Source of the DNA: Planctomycetota bacterium
Lineage (GTDB): Bacteria; Planctomycetota; Planctomycetia; Pirellulales; Lacipirellulaceae
DNA length: 64,000 bases
Assembly: GCA_013286045.1 (NCBI GenBank)
Contig: JABDGM010000006.1
Location: 1-64,000 of the forward strand
Direction: 5' to 3'
How positions within the stretch are numbered: position 1 is the first letter of the stretch; every line of letters starts with the position of its first letter. The position numbers were made by a program, and so were the translations under genes. The notes under the pieces were generated by a model. That model was not told the DNA's origin and did no database searches. It saw only the letters and a program-made list of their open reading frames with translations. Below are positions 1-9,294 of this stretch, piece after piece.

Positions 1-516
1 TGCTTGCTGGCCCGTCGGCTCATTGAGGGCGGCGTGCGCTTTATCACGATCAATACGTTTCTAACCGTGTTCGACGAAATCACCTGGGATATTCACGGAA
101 CGAAACCGTTCACTTCGATCGAAGGGATGAAGAATATCGTGGCGCCGATGTACGACAAAGCGTATAGCGCGCTCATCGAGGACCTCGATCAACGCGGGAT
201 GTTGGATTCGACGCTGGTTTGCAACTTGGCCGAATTTGGCCGAACGCCGCGAGTGAATCCGGCGGGCGGGCGGGATCACTGGCCGCAGTGCTTCACTTGC
301 TATTTCGCGGGCGGTGGGGTGCAGGGTGGCCGTGTCGTGGGCAGCAGCGATCCAATCGCCGCGGTACCGGCTGATCGGCCTGTGGAGCCCGCGGACGTAG
401 TTGCTACGATTTTTCACAGTATGGGGCTGAACTTGGACAAAACGCTTCCTGGGCCGGCCGGCCGGCCATTCCCGCTGGTGGACACAGGGCACCGCGAAAT
501 TCACGAGTTGTTTTGA
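1..516 (+). CDS. DUF1501 family protein, C-terminal part (partial at window edge)
   Basis: The frame is open at the left edge of the window, so the start codon lies outside and only about 171 C-terminal residues are seen. They match the end of planctomycete DUF1501 proteins, which have a sulfatase/alkaline-phosphatase-like fold and usually carry a Tat signal at the missing N-terminus. Visible hallmarks are 'AEFGRTPRVNPAGGRDHWP', with the conserved FGRTP and the GRDHWP histidine expected near the metal site, and the ending 'IFHSMGLNLDKTLPGPAGRP'. The biochemical role of the family is not established. It is almost always paired with DUF1549/DUF1553 proteins, as here, where the next gene begins within or just after the stop codon. 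The two genes are therefore probably one operon and may act together outside the cytoplasm. Confidence 0.9.
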   Translation, partial: CLLARRLIEGGVRFITINTFLTVFDEITWDIHGTKPFTSIEGMKNIVAPMYDKAYSALIEDLDQRGMLDSTLVCNLAEFGRTPRVNPAGGRDHWPQCFTCYFAGGGVQGGRVVGSSDPIAAVPADRPVEPADVVATIFHSMGLNLDKTLPGPAGRPFPLVDTGHREIHELF

Positions 517-530
517 GTAACGTCGGCGTG

Positions 531-3068
531 ATGAATAACTTGCTGCGGAATTTGGTCGGGTCTCACTTTTGGTCTACTACCAGCGTTGTTGTTTCGGCGC
601 TGTGTCTACTGATCGCTGGGCTACTTTCCGAAGACATTTTAGCCGCAGACAAATCGCTCACCCTACTACCAGGTACTTCCGAACTGGAAGGGACGGGTGC
701 CGTTCAGCAACTAATCGTTGAGGAAACGGTCGAATCGCATTACGCGGGCGAGTGCGCCGAAAAGCCTACGTTTGCTACGAGCGATGAGCGTGTCGCGACG
801 GTGGATGAGTCTGGCATCGTGCATCCCGTGGGCAACGGCAATGCGACGATTACGGCTTACGCCGGAGGCCGGACCGCGGCGTGCGACATTAAGGTCGTTG
901 GCGCAGGGAATGACGCTGGAAGGAGTTTTCGAAATGATGTGCAACCCGTGCTCGCAAAAATGGGTTGTAGTATGGGCGCCTGCCACGGCGCGTTGGCGGG
1001 CAAAGGTGGATTCAAGCTTTCGCTGCGTGGTTACGATGCGGCGGCCGATTTTGAAGCGATAACCCGCGCTGCTGATGGGCGTCGTATCGAGCCTAGTGAC
1101 CCGGGCCGAAGTCTGTTTCTGCTGAAACCTACCATGGCAGTGCCTCACAAAGGCGGCCTCCGCTTTGATACGGAATCACCAGCGTACGCAATTCTTTCGC
1201 AGTGGATCGCCGAAGGCTGCAAAGCGCCAGTAGAAGCGGATCGGCGGATCGAAAAGATCGAAGTGTTTCCCGACGCAGTGACGTTGCGACCCGCGGACAA
1301 GCAGCGAATTGTCGTGCGGGCAAGATTCTCCGACGGCCAAGCTCGCGATGTCACTCAATGGGCGAAATTCACTGCGACGAATGAGGCGGTGGCCGGGGTG
1401 GGCGACGACGGTCGCATCAGGTGCAACGGCCACGGCGGCGGCGCTGTTTCCGTGTGGTATTCAAGCAAGATTGCAAATGTGCGGATTACCTCGCCGTACG
1501 ACAATGAAGTATCACCGTCTGTGTTTCGCGAAGCGGCACGCCGCAACTTTATCGATGAGGGAGTACTCAAAGAACTTGACGTATTGCATTTACCGCCTGC
1601 CCGACCGGCAAGCGACGCAACGTTCTTGCGGCGAGTGTTTTTGGATACGATCGGAAAGCTGCCGACTGCCGATGAAGTTCGGGCATTTTTGAACAATACC
1701 GCGCCCGACAAGCGTGATCGATTGATCGAAGAGTTGCTCGCGCGAGATGAGTTCGTCGATTATTGGACGTACCAATGGTCGGATTTGCTACTCGTGAACG
1801 GCACGCGTTTGCGACCAATGGCGGTGAAGGCGTTTTACACTTGGATACACGACCAGGTAAAAGCAAACGCGCCGTGGGATAAGTTCGCGCAGCAAATCGT
1901 TTTGGCGAAGGGAAGCAGCGTCGAGAACGGGTCGACCAATTTTTACGCTCTGCATCAAGATCCCGAGGACATGTCGGAGAATATCAGCCAAGCCTTTCTC
2001 GGGCTTTCGATCGGCTGCGCAAAATGTCACAACCACCCGCTCGAGAAATGGACGAACGATCAATACTACGCGATGGCAAACATGTTCGCCCGCGTTCACG
2101 CAAAGGGCTGGGGCGGCGAAGGTCGGAATGGGGATGGTGTTCGGACGGTATTTGTGTCGAGTCGCGGTGACTTGATTCAACCATCCAAGGGCGTGCCGCA
2201 GTCCCCTGCACCGCTTGATGGCGAGTCGTTGCCCATGGATAGCGACCAGGATCGGCGCGAAGTACTCGCGAAGTGGCTTACGGCGTCGGACAATCCTTAT
2301 TTCGCACGTGCGATTACCAACCGCGTTTGGGCAAAGTATTTTGGCGTCGGCCTCGTCGATCCGGTGGATGATCTACGCCTCTCCAATCCTGCGAGCAATG
2401 AGGAACTTCTGAAGGAAGCCACAAAGTTTTTAGTCGACCACGGTTACGATCTGAAGTCTCTCATGCGAGCGATTCTGCAATCGAATGCGTATCAGGCGAG
2501 CAGCCAACCTGAAGAATCCAGTCAGGCGGATCTCCGTTACTATTCTCACTACTATCCGCGTCGTTTGAGTGCGGAAGTCGCCCTGGATGCAATCTCGCAG
2601 GTATCGTCGGAGCCAACAGAGTTCTCGCAGATTGAGTTTCCGGGTGCAGACGTTGAGAAGACCACGTTTTATCCGAAAGGGACGCGCGCGTTGCAGTTGT
2701 ACGATTCGGCTGTGTCGTCGCGGTTCTTAAAGACTTTCGGGCGGAATCAGCGCGCGATCACTTGTGAATGCGAGCGATCGAACGAGCCGAGTCTGGTTCA
2801 AGCATTACATATCTCGAACGGCGAGACGATTCGCGCGAAATTGACGGCCAAAGACGGCAAAGTGGAGTCTCTCGCCAAGGGAATTGAGCCGCTTTATCGC
2901 GTGATTGAAGAGTTGTATCTCTCTGCCTTGTCGCGCTATCCAACGGATGAGGAGGTTGCGAAGCTGCTAGCTGCCACCAGCGAGAATCAGGCCGATAAAC
3001 GGCGCGAGTGCATCGAGGACTTGTTTTGGGCCGTGCTAAGCAGTCGCGAGTTCATGTTTAATCACTAA
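531..3068 (+). CDS. DUF1549/DUF1553 secreted protein with Ig-like (BIG2) domains
   Basis: An N-terminal hydrophobic segment after MNNLLRN is a signal peptide or anchor. I chose the ATG at 531. A TTG at 513, overlapping the upstream stop as TTGA, is in frame and would add six residues. Domain order (numbered from 513): a BIG2-like Ig domain at about 48-130, a cytochrome-like segment with CSMGACH (C152, C157, H158), a second BIG2-like domain at about 245-330, DUF1549 with a CAKCH haem-type motif (C502, C505, H506), and DUF1553 at about 590-830 with 'NRVWAKYFGVGLV'. The family is greatly expanded in Planctomycetes and is thought to bind c-type haem, but no reaction is established. Pairing with the upstream DUF1501 gene and the downstream cytochrome/WD40 gene is typical. 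The first haem-like motif has a CX4CH spacing rather than CX2CH, so haem attachment there is uncertain. Confidence 0.9.
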   Translation: MNNLLRNLVGSHFWSTTSVVVSALCLLIAGLLSEDILAADKSLTLLPGTSELEGTGAVQQLIVEETVESHYAGECAEKPTFATSDERVATVDESGIVHPVGNGNATITAYAGGRTAACDIKVVGAGNDAGRSFRNDVQPVLAKMGCSMGACHGALAGKGGFKLSLRGYDAAADFEAITRAADGRRIEPSDPGRSLFLLKPTMAVPHKGGLRFDTESPAYAILSQWIAEGCKAPVEADRRIEKIEVFPDAVTLRPADKQRIVVRARFSDGQARDVTQWAKFTATNEAVAGVGDDGRIRCNGHGGGAVSVWYSSKIANVRITSPYDNEVSPSVFREAARRNFIDEGVLKELDVLHLPPARPASDATFLRRVFLDTIGKLPTADEVRAFLNNTAPDKRDRLIEELLARDEFVDYWTYQWSDLLLVNGTRLRPMAVKAFYTWIHDQVKANAPWDKFAQQIVLAKGSSVENGSTNFYALHQDPEDMSENISQAFLGLSIGCAKCHNHPLEKWTNDQYYAMANMFARVHAKGWGGEGRNGDGVRTVFVSSRGDLIQPSKGVPQSPAPLDGESLPMDSDQDRREVLAKWLTASDNPYFARAITNRVWAKYFGVGLVDPVDDLRLSNPASNEELLKEATKFLVDHGYDLKSLMRAILQSNAYQASSQPEESSQADLRYYSHYYPRRLSAEVALDAISQVSSEPTEFSQIEFPGADVEKTTFYPKGTRALQLYDSAVSSRFLKTFGRNQRAITCECERSNEPSLVQALHISNGETIRAKLTAKDGKVESLAKGIEPLYRVIEELYLSALSRYPTDEEVAKLLAATSENQADKRRECIEDLFWAVLSSREFMFNH

Positions 3069-3082
3069 GACTTTTCGCAGCG

Positions 3083-5953
3083 ATGTGGCGGATCAAAGCT
3101 AATTATTTTGTTGTCGTGGCGGTCCTGCTGCCGGCGTGCGCGCTGGCTGCCGAGGAATCCGCGCCGAATTTCGAACGCGATGTGGCGCCGATACTCGCCA
3201 AATATTGCGTCGGCTGTCACAACGGGTCCGATCAGGCGGGGGAATTGTCGCTCGAAACTTACACGGATCTTCAGAAGGGCGGCAAAAAGGGGGCGGTGAT
3301 TCTTCCGGGCCGCGCAGATGCGAGCCTCATGGTCCGGGCTCTTGCTGGCGAAATCGAGCCGGCAATGCCGCCGCCGGACAATCCGCATCCGAGCGAGCGC
3401 GAGGTCAGCATGCTGCGCGAATGGATTGATAGCGGCGCTGCCGGGCCGAGCGGATCATCAACGTCGCTACCAGACATTAAAGCGCCTGCGGTCGCCACGG
3501 CGCGCGGCGTCCATCCTTACCTCACAAGCCTTGCGCTGTCGCCGGACGGGTCACGGCTGGCGCTGGGTTCCTACAAACACGTTGAACTCGTTGATCCGAC
3601 CACGAAGCAAATCGTGGCGACAACGGGCGATCTACCAGGCAAGGTAATGAGCGTGGCGTTTTCGCCTGACGGTTCGCAGTTTGTCGCCGGTTCCGGCCTG
3701 GCAGGGCTGTATGGCGTCGCCACCGTCTGCAGGACGAGCGACGGGGGAACGATATCACAGATCAAAGCGCATCGAGATGCCGTCTATGATGCGAAGTTTA
3801 GTTCTGACGGGCGGTTACTTGCAACTTGCAGTTACGATCGAGCCGTTGATTTATGGAATGTGGCGGACGGGAAGCTCGTTCGTACCATGACGGGACACAA
3901 CGGCGCTGTCTACCATGTCGCTTTTTCGCCCGACGGCTCGGTGTTGGCGAGCGCAAGCGCGGATGACACCGTAAAACTCTGGAATGTGAAGACTGGCGAA
4001 AGGCTGGACACATTGGGTCAGCCGGAAGGGGAGCAATACGCCGCCGCGTTCACCCCGGATGGGAAATCGGTGCTGGCCGCCGGCGGAGATCGGCAACTGC
4101 GTCGCTGGGCATTTGTATCTCGTGATAAGCCGGCGATCAATCCGCTGATTTCTTCGCGCACTGCGCATAACGGCACCATTCTTAAGATGGCAGTTTCGCC
4201 AAACGGAAGATATGCCGTGACCGCCTCGGAATCGCGAGAGCTGGTTCTTTGGGACGCACGTATGCTCATTCCACTGAAGCGCTACGAAGCGCTGCCGGAC
4301 GTTCCCACGGGTCTTGCATTTGCGCCGAATAGTGAGAGCTTTTATGTTGCAAGCATCAACGGCGACTGGCGGACGCGCGACGTACCTGCAGATGCTAGCA
4401 GCGATTCGATAGAAGTAGGCGAGACGAACACTGTGGCGGTCGATGAGGCGAGCCTCGACGACGCCGGAGTTGCGACAGAAACGACAGAACACGAGCCGAA
4501 TAATGCATTTGTCGATGCGAATCCCATCGGGACGAATGACGTCGTCTCGGGCGTAATCAGCGCGAAGGGAAATGATCAGGTAGCGGATACCGATCTGTAT
4601 CGCTTTCATGCCGCGAACGGACAACGCCTTATATTCGAAATCGACGCGGCCCGCAGCAAGTCGCCTCTGGATTCCAAATTGGAAATCTTGACTGCCGAAG
4701 GCAGTCCCGTGCCGCGGGTCGTTTTGCAAGCTGTTCGAAGTTCCTACTACACATTTCGCGGTCATGACTCGGTTGATCCGAACGATATTCGACTGCAGGG
4801 CGCCGCGGATATGGAAATCAATGACTATGTGTACTCGAACGGCGACGTGATGCGGTTATGGTTGTTGCCGCATGGACCGGACTCCGGCTTCATGGTTTAT
4901 CCGGGTACGGGGCCGAGTCGGTTCGCATATTTCGGATCCACTGCGATTACGCACGCTCTGAACGAGCCGTGTTACATTGTCGAGCCACACGACCCGCGGG
5001 AAACACTCATTCCTAATGGCCTGCCGACATACACGCTTTATTATGAGAACGACGACGACGGTTGGCGGAAGCTCGGCACCGATTCGCGAATTGCTTTCAC
5101 AGCGCCGGCAGCTGGCGATTACCTTGTTCGCGTTTCCGACGCGCGTGGAATGGGCGGCGAGAAATACGCTTACAAGCTTATGGTGCGCCCCGCGCGTCCA
5201 GGCTTTGAGATCACGGTCGGCGAAAAGAATTTCACGGTGAACGCTGGAAGTGGCAAGGAATTCAACATCGCTGCGGACCGAAAGGATGAGTTCGACGGCC
5301 CAATTACACTTGCGGTTTCGAAGCTTCCGCGTGGATTTCACGTATCCTCGCCACTGACGATCGAGGCGGGACAAGTTGCTGCATTCGGCGCGTTTACCGC
5401 AGATCCGGATGCACCGGATCCAGCTTCGGACGAAGCTCGGTTTGTTTCGATTACTGGAACGGCGGAGTCGAACGGCAAGCAAATCGCGCCGAGCACGATT
5501 AAACTTGGCGAGCTGAAGTTGGCTCCGAAACCGAAGTTCCTGGTGCAGGTGTTACCAAACCGTGGTGCAAGCGGCGCGCAGTCGGACAGTTCGTTATCTC
5601 GTACCCTGCCTGGAGAGTTGGTGATCGCCCCAGGCCAGACGATTTCGGCCACGCTAAAGGTCGAGCGCAATGGATACGACGGAGAAATCAAGTTCGGCGT
5701 CGAGCGAGCGGGTCGGAATTTGCCCCATGGCGTTTTTATCGATAACATCGGCTTGAACGGCGTGACATTGCTCAAAGGGGAAAATGAACGCACAATTTTC
5801 CTGACTGCTCGGAAGTGGGTCCCCGATCAAACCCGGCCGTTCCACCTGCAGGCCGAAGAGGAAGGCAAACAAACGAGTTGGCCGATTCTGATTACGGTGC
5901 GTAAGGCCGTCGATACGCAGAGTGTCGCGGCGACGCCGGCCGCGACTAACTAG
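3083..5953 (+). CDS. Planctomycete cytochrome c / WD40 repeat secreted protein
   Basis: The 956-residue product starts with a clear signal peptide (MWRIKANYFVVVAVLLPACALAA). A planctomycete-type cytochrome c domain follows, with CVGCH at C42-H46 and a candidate axial methionine in 'AMPPPDNPHP'. Next come about six WD40 repeats at roughly 140-440, with repeated 'FSPDG' and '(V)LWN' signatures. A PPC-like beta-sandwich region at about 470-710 starts with 'EHEPNNAFVDANPIG', and Ig-like beta domains make up the C-terminal 250 residues. It lies 14 nt after the DUF1549/DUF1553 gene on the same strand, so co-transcription is likely. Such proteins are probably periplasmic or surface scaffold/redox proteins. 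The start ATG at 3083 directly precedes the signal peptide. Substrate and partners cannot be read from the sequence. Confidence 0.88.
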   Translation: MWRIKANYFVVVAVLLPACALAAEESAPNFERDVAPILAKYCVGCHNGSDQAGELSLETYTDLQKGGKKGAVILPGRADASLMVRALAGEIEPAMPPPDNPHPSEREVSMLREWIDSGAAGPSGSSTSLPDIKAPAVATARGVHPYLTSLALSPDGSRLALGSYKHVELVDPTTKQIVATTGDLPGKVMSVAFSPDGSQFVAGSGLAGLYGVATVCRTSDGGTISQIKAHRDAVYDAKFSSDGRLLATCSYDRAVDLWNVADGKLVRTMTGHNGAVYHVAFSPDGSVLASASADDTVKLWNVKTGERLDTLGQPEGEQYAAAFTPDGKSVLAAGGDRQLRRWAFVSRDKPAINPLISSRTAHNGTILKMAVSPNGRYAVTASESRELVLWDARMLIPLKRYEALPDVPTGLAFAPNSESFYVASINGDWRTRDVPADASSDSIEVGETNTVAVDEASLDDAGVATETTEHEPNNAFVDANPIGTNDVVSGVISAKGNDQVADTDLYRFHAANGQRLIFEIDAARSKSPLDSKLEILTAEGSPVPRVVLQAVRSSYYTFRGHDSVDPNDIRLQGAADMEINDYVYSNGDVMRLWLLPHGPDSGFMVYPGTGPSRFAYFGSTAITHALNEPCYIVEPHDPRETLIPNGLPTYTLYYENDDDGWRKLGTDSRIAFTAPAAGDYLVRVSDARGMGGEKYAYKLMVRPARPGFEITVGEKNFTVNAGSGKEFNIAADRKDEFDGPITLAVSKLPRGFHVSSPLTIEAGQVAAFGAFTADPDAPDPASDEARFVSITGTAESNGKQIAPSTIKLGELKLAPKPKFLVQVLPNRGASGAQSDSSLSRTLPGELVIAPGQTISATLKVERNGYDGEIKFGVERAGRNLPHGVFIDNIGLNGVTLLKGENERTIFLTARKWVPDQTRPFHLQAEEEGKQTSWPILITVRKAVDTQSVAATPAATN

Positions 5954-5964
5954 CGATCAAATCG

Positions 5965-7155
5965 TTATGCAAACGCCGCAGAGGCTTTGGAGTCGGCCGC
6001 AGGAGCCGCAGTCGGCAAATCGTGCCATTCGAACGCTGGCAACGAGTTCGAAGACCCTTCCGCAATTCTGAAAGTGGCCGCGCGGGCACGCGTGGCGGCG
6101 GGGCCATCGATTCGCCACATATGGGCAGGATCGCGATGTAACCGCAAGTGATCGCGTTCGCGCCACCAGGCTGCCGTTTGACGCGGAAGGGTGTGCCACA
6201 TCCCTTCCGTTTCTCGGGCCTTTTCCAGAAGGTCGCGATAGGCGTCCATCCGCGGACCTTGGTCGAGATAATCGGGATGGGTGATTAGGAGCGCCATTCC
6301 GCCCAGCTTAACGACGTGGTCGAGCTTGGCGTTCCATATGTTGCCATCGCGCTCCCCCAGCGCGATGAACAACGTGTGGTCCTGTGGGAGCGTGTACGGC
6401 ATCTCAACAAAACGGCCGACGATAAATGGCCATACGCTGCCGACGCCGCCCGGCATCGCCTGGTAGGGGTCAATGTCGAAACAAGATGCGTCATATTCAA
6501 TATCGAGCGCCTGCATCCATTTCAGGTTGCGATGCACCATCGGGGCGCGAAAACCAACAGCGTTAAATTCTTCCAAAGCGGTATTTATGGCCGGCACGCG
6601 ATTGTTGAACAAAGCGCGGCTGGTGAAAAGTTTCCCGTCGTGATTGTAACCATGCACACCGATTTCAAATCCACGGGCCTGAAGGTCTCGCAGCAGCCCG
6701 CGGTCAACGGCGTACTTGTGCGGGACGATGTTCCACGACGAACGAAATCCCAAATCCTCTTCAAGATTGGCTAGCCGTTCGATGCGCCGCATCCCCTCAG
6801 CGGTTTCAACATCGTGCGTGGGAACGAACGCGAAGCGAGCCCCATCCGGCCAGGGATGAATTGTTGGGAAACCAGCCTCACCAGCCGCCATGTACGTGGC
6901 GGCCAGAGATCTCTCGAAGTGGCGCGGAATATACCAATCTGTTGTTCGCTCCACTTGGCGATAGCGTTGCAATAGTTGTCGCACGGGCAACGGGATCAAC
7001 GATCGCAGACGATAATACGCGCGAAATGCCGACGACAATCGCGACGCAGCGACATCGTCAGCGAGCGCGGCTCGCAGAACTTGTTCCGCCGGCGTGCCAT
7101 CGAAGAGAAATCGACAGGCGAGATCAAGTCTGCGGATGGTAGATTCGTCGCTCAT
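5965..7155 (-). CDS. Polysaccharide deacetylase-like protein
   Basis: The 396-residue product has a NodB-like deacetylase core from about residue 105. The catalytic strand is 'FVPTHDVE' (D115, in place of the usual TFDD), and 'IGVHGYNHDG' gives the metal-binding H168 and H172. The first about 100 residues are helical and of unknown role. No signal peptide is seen, so action in the cytoplasm or at the inner face of the membrane is possible. It is the last gene of the minus-strand exopolysaccharide operon, 34 nt after the JmjC-like gene. The family removes N- or O-acetyl groups from polysaccharides. Related enzymes occur in PEP-CTERM/EPS loci, which fits the FemAB-like genes nearby. Its substrate is probably the polymer of this cluster, but that is inferred from position. 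Confidence 0.82.
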   Translation of the reverse strand: MSDESTIRRLDLACRFLFDGTPAEQVLRAALADDVAASRLSSAFRAYYRLRSLIPLPVRQLLQRYRQVERTTDWYIPRHFERSLAATYMAAGEAGFPTIHPWPDGARFAFVPTHDVETAEGMRRIERLANLEEDLGFRSSWNIVPHKYAVDRGLLRDLQARGFEIGVHGYNHDGKLFTSRALFNNRVPAINTALEEFNAVGFRAPMVHRNLKWMQALDIEYDASCFDIDPYQAMPGGVGSVWPFIVGRFVEMPYTLPQDHTLFIALGERDGNIWNAKLDHVVKLGGMALLITHPDYLDQGPRMDAYRDLLEKARETEGMWHTLPRQTAAWWRERDHLRLHRDPAHMWRIDGPAATRARAATFRIAEGSSNSLPAFEWHDLPTAAPAADSKASAAFA

Positions 7156-7189
7156 GTGCGTTCATTCCACGTTGCCATATAACCGCCGA

Positions 7190-8068
7190 TCAGTTAGCTA
7201 CGGCACGCCGCATGCGCTTACCGTTGTGTTCGATATGACAAGTGCATGGAACCCGATAGAGGCCGACGTCGTGGAAGACTTGCTTGACGCGTTCCGATAG
7301 CAGGTCGACGACTATACCTTTCGCGTCATAGCTGATGTTGCTAACGCTAATCGATTTGTCGAGCGAGCGGACATGATGCCACCAACCGCGCGGAATGAAC
7401 AACATTTCGCCCGGCTCGATAACGACGCGATACTCGGTCGCTTTGGCGAACAAGGGGAATCGGTCGGCGTCGAAGTTGTCGACATCCATTTCGCTCGACA
7501 TCGTTCCTTGATCGAACCGCTTCGAAGCGTACATATACTTCGAATCCTCGGGCGCAACCAATCGCACCTCTTTGCGGCCGCAAATTTGAGCGAGGACGTT
7601 GTCGCCCCAGTCCACGTGGTACCCGGTCACGGTACCCGCAGGGCCGATCCAGCCCTTGGCCGTGTTTTTAATTTTGAATTGCGAAAGCAGAGAAAAGTCG
7701 ACATCTTTTCTTAGCTCGGGAAATGCGTCGAAAACGCGGAATACGGAGAGGTAACCTTTTGGCGCACTTTGCCCGGGGCCACTGTCGGCGATGCGGCGAA
7801 TGTAGTCGCCGTACTCCATGACTTCATACTGGCCGCCGCCTTGCAGGACGTTGTTCATTTCCAGAAACACTTGCTTCGGCAATTGTAGTCCGGCAAAGAA
7901 CTCAAACGACCATTTTTTCATCGCCGCCCAATTTGCGGTGACGTTGCGCATCAACAGCGCGCGATTTTTGTCGATGTATTCGCGCTTGAACTCTTTCGAA
8001 GAAATCATATCGACAACGTCGATTTGTGCTTCTGTAGCAATCGTTGGGCTTGATTCGGTAGCTTGCAT
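7190..8068 (-). CDS. Cupin-like / JmjC-type Fe(II)- and 2-oxoglutarate-dependent dioxygenase
   Basis: The 292-residue protein has the layout of cupin_8/JmjC (FIH-like) hydroxylases. The iron-binding HxD is in 'GYHVDWGDN' (H151, D153). The distal histidine is in 'PGEMLFIPRGWWHHV' (H231 or H232). The family couples 2-oxoglutarate decarboxylation to hydroxylation of a protein, peptide or small molecule. It sits 47 nt downstream of a FemAB-like transferase and 34 nt upstream of the deacetylase, so it is transcribed with the polysaccharide genes. That is an unusual place for a JmjC protein. It may modify an amino-acid substituent added to the polymer, or a partner protein, but this is inference. 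No signal peptide is present, so a cytoplasmic location is expected. Confidence 0.82.
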   Translation of the reverse strand: MQATESSPTIATEAQIDVVDMISSKEFKREYIDKNRALLMRNVTANWAAMKKWSFEFFAGLQLPKQVFLEMNNVLQGGGQYEVMEYGDYIRRIADSGPGQSAPKGYLSVFRVFDAFPELRKDVDFSLLSQFKIKNTAKGWIGPAGTVTGYHVDWGDNVLAQICGRKEVRLVAPEDSKYMYASKRFDQGTMSSEMDVDNFDADRFPLFAKATEYRVVIEPGEMLFIPRGWWHHVRSLDKSISVSNISYDAKGIVVDLLSERVKQVFHDVGLYRVPCTCHIEHNGKRMRRAVAN

Positions 8069-8115
8069 TGGAGGTCCTCGTCGCTTGTGCGTATGCAGTG
8101 TGTTATAGATAGTTG

Positions 8116-9222
8116 TTATCGGTTTGTTTTGTACTGAGCGGGCGTTCGGCTAATCGCTATTCGTTGCTTTGGTGAAATTACAGACCGCCCCAATTCGTAG
8201 GCGCGCTCGGCAATCGCCATTTTCCAACGGGAATATATTTTGCGATATCTTCCGTAACAGACGAGCTCACCGCCGAAACTGGCTTTGAAGTCGCGGACTC
8301 CATAGGGCACATCAGGCCAACCCGCGCCCCCGAAATCGTAGCATTCGATGCCGTTCTCGCAGCTCCATGCGATTTCGCGCCACTGCATGAATGCGGCGGG
8401 TGAGAGACCCGTCAAACGCTTCGACCCGCCGTACCACGCAAACGCCTTCTTGTTGAAAAGCAACAGTGTGTCGGCGGCGACCGGCTCGTCGCCGTTGTAG
8501 GCAACGACGAACGTGATCATTTTCTTGGGTTTGAGGATTTTGTATGCCGCTTCAAACAGGCTTTTGTCGGCGAGAGGCACTCCAGCGCGGCCGTAAGTCG
8601 CGCGGAGAAACTCATAGAGAATGTCCACGCATTCTGGATTCTCCAAGTGGCGAAGTTCAAAACCGCGTTTCTCGCATTTCCGAACATAGGACTTGGCGGA
8701 GTCATGCACGCGACTCCAGATCGATTTGATCGGCTCTGTGGTGTCAATGAGATAGTTGAGATAGTCGAGGTGCCGATAGCCGCTTCGCTCTAACGCCACG
8801 CGTTCGGGGCCGCTGGCACATAGCGGTCGGACCTCGGCAAATAAAGCGCGCCGTTTTAGGTATTGATCGTGAGTGGCAATCAACTCGCACAGGGAGTCGA
8901 CGCCATCCGGCGAATCAACGCACAGCGGCTCGGCGTAGGATACGGAACGCGACGACACGGCGCCGAAAACGTTGGGAAGCGTCTGCACCCGCGTCGCGAC
9001 CAGCATCGAGAGAATCTCGCCGGTATCGCTGACCGCTGCCAAGGGAATGACGCTATGGCCTTTCGCCGCCGCGAAGACTTGAATCATCGCAGAGGTATGG
9101 AAAACGCTTCCTTTGGGATGCCGCGCAACGAACTCATCCCAAGCAGGTTGGAACTCTTCCCAACCGCTCACCAGATTGATTGCTTTCCATCGAGTTGAGC
9201 TTGCAGTAAGCAAAGCAGTCAC
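8116..9222 (-). CDS. FemAB-like GNAT-fold transferase (PEP-CTERM/EPS-associated type), copy 1
   Basis: The 368-residue protein has the double-GNAT layout of FemAB/FemX-like peptidyltransferases. Its C-terminal signature is 'CYDFGGAGWPDVPYGVRDFK' followed by 'FGGELVCYGRYRKIY'. FemAB enzymes transfer an amino acid from aminoacyl-tRNA to a cell-wall precursor. The subgroup found beside exosortase/EPS loci has an unknown acceptor. The next gene upstream in the operon (9295-10386) is a clear paralogue with the same domain order and the same 'YAEPLC' and 'GGAGWP(D)' motifs, so this is a tandem duplication. It is soluble, with no signal peptide. Its position between glycosyltransferases and the dioxygenase suggests it decorates the polysaccharide or its lipid-linked precursor. 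Confidence 0.82.
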   Translation of the reverse strand: MTALLTASSTRWKAINLVSGWEEFQPAWDEFVARHPKGSVFHTSAMIQVFAAAKGHSVIPLAAVSDTGEILSMLVATRVQTLPNVFGAVSSRSVSYAEPLCVDSPDGVDSLCELIATHDQYLKRRALFAEVRPLCASGPERVALERSGYRHLDYLNYLIDTTEPIKSIWSRVHDSAKSYVRKCEKRGFELRHLENPECVDILYEFLRATYGRAGVPLADKSLFEAAYKILKPKKMITFVVAYNGDEPVAADTLLLFNKKAFAWYGGSKRLTGLSPAAFMQWREIAWSCENGIECYDFGGAGWPDVPYGVRDFKASFGGELVCYGRYRKIYSRWKMAIAERAYELGRSVISPKQRIAISRTPAQYKTNR

Positions 9223-9294
9223 GTCTATCTCCCAATGCCGAGCGCTGGCTCTGCGCTCGGTGTCGTTCGATCCGTTTTTTAAACAGGCCCCTGT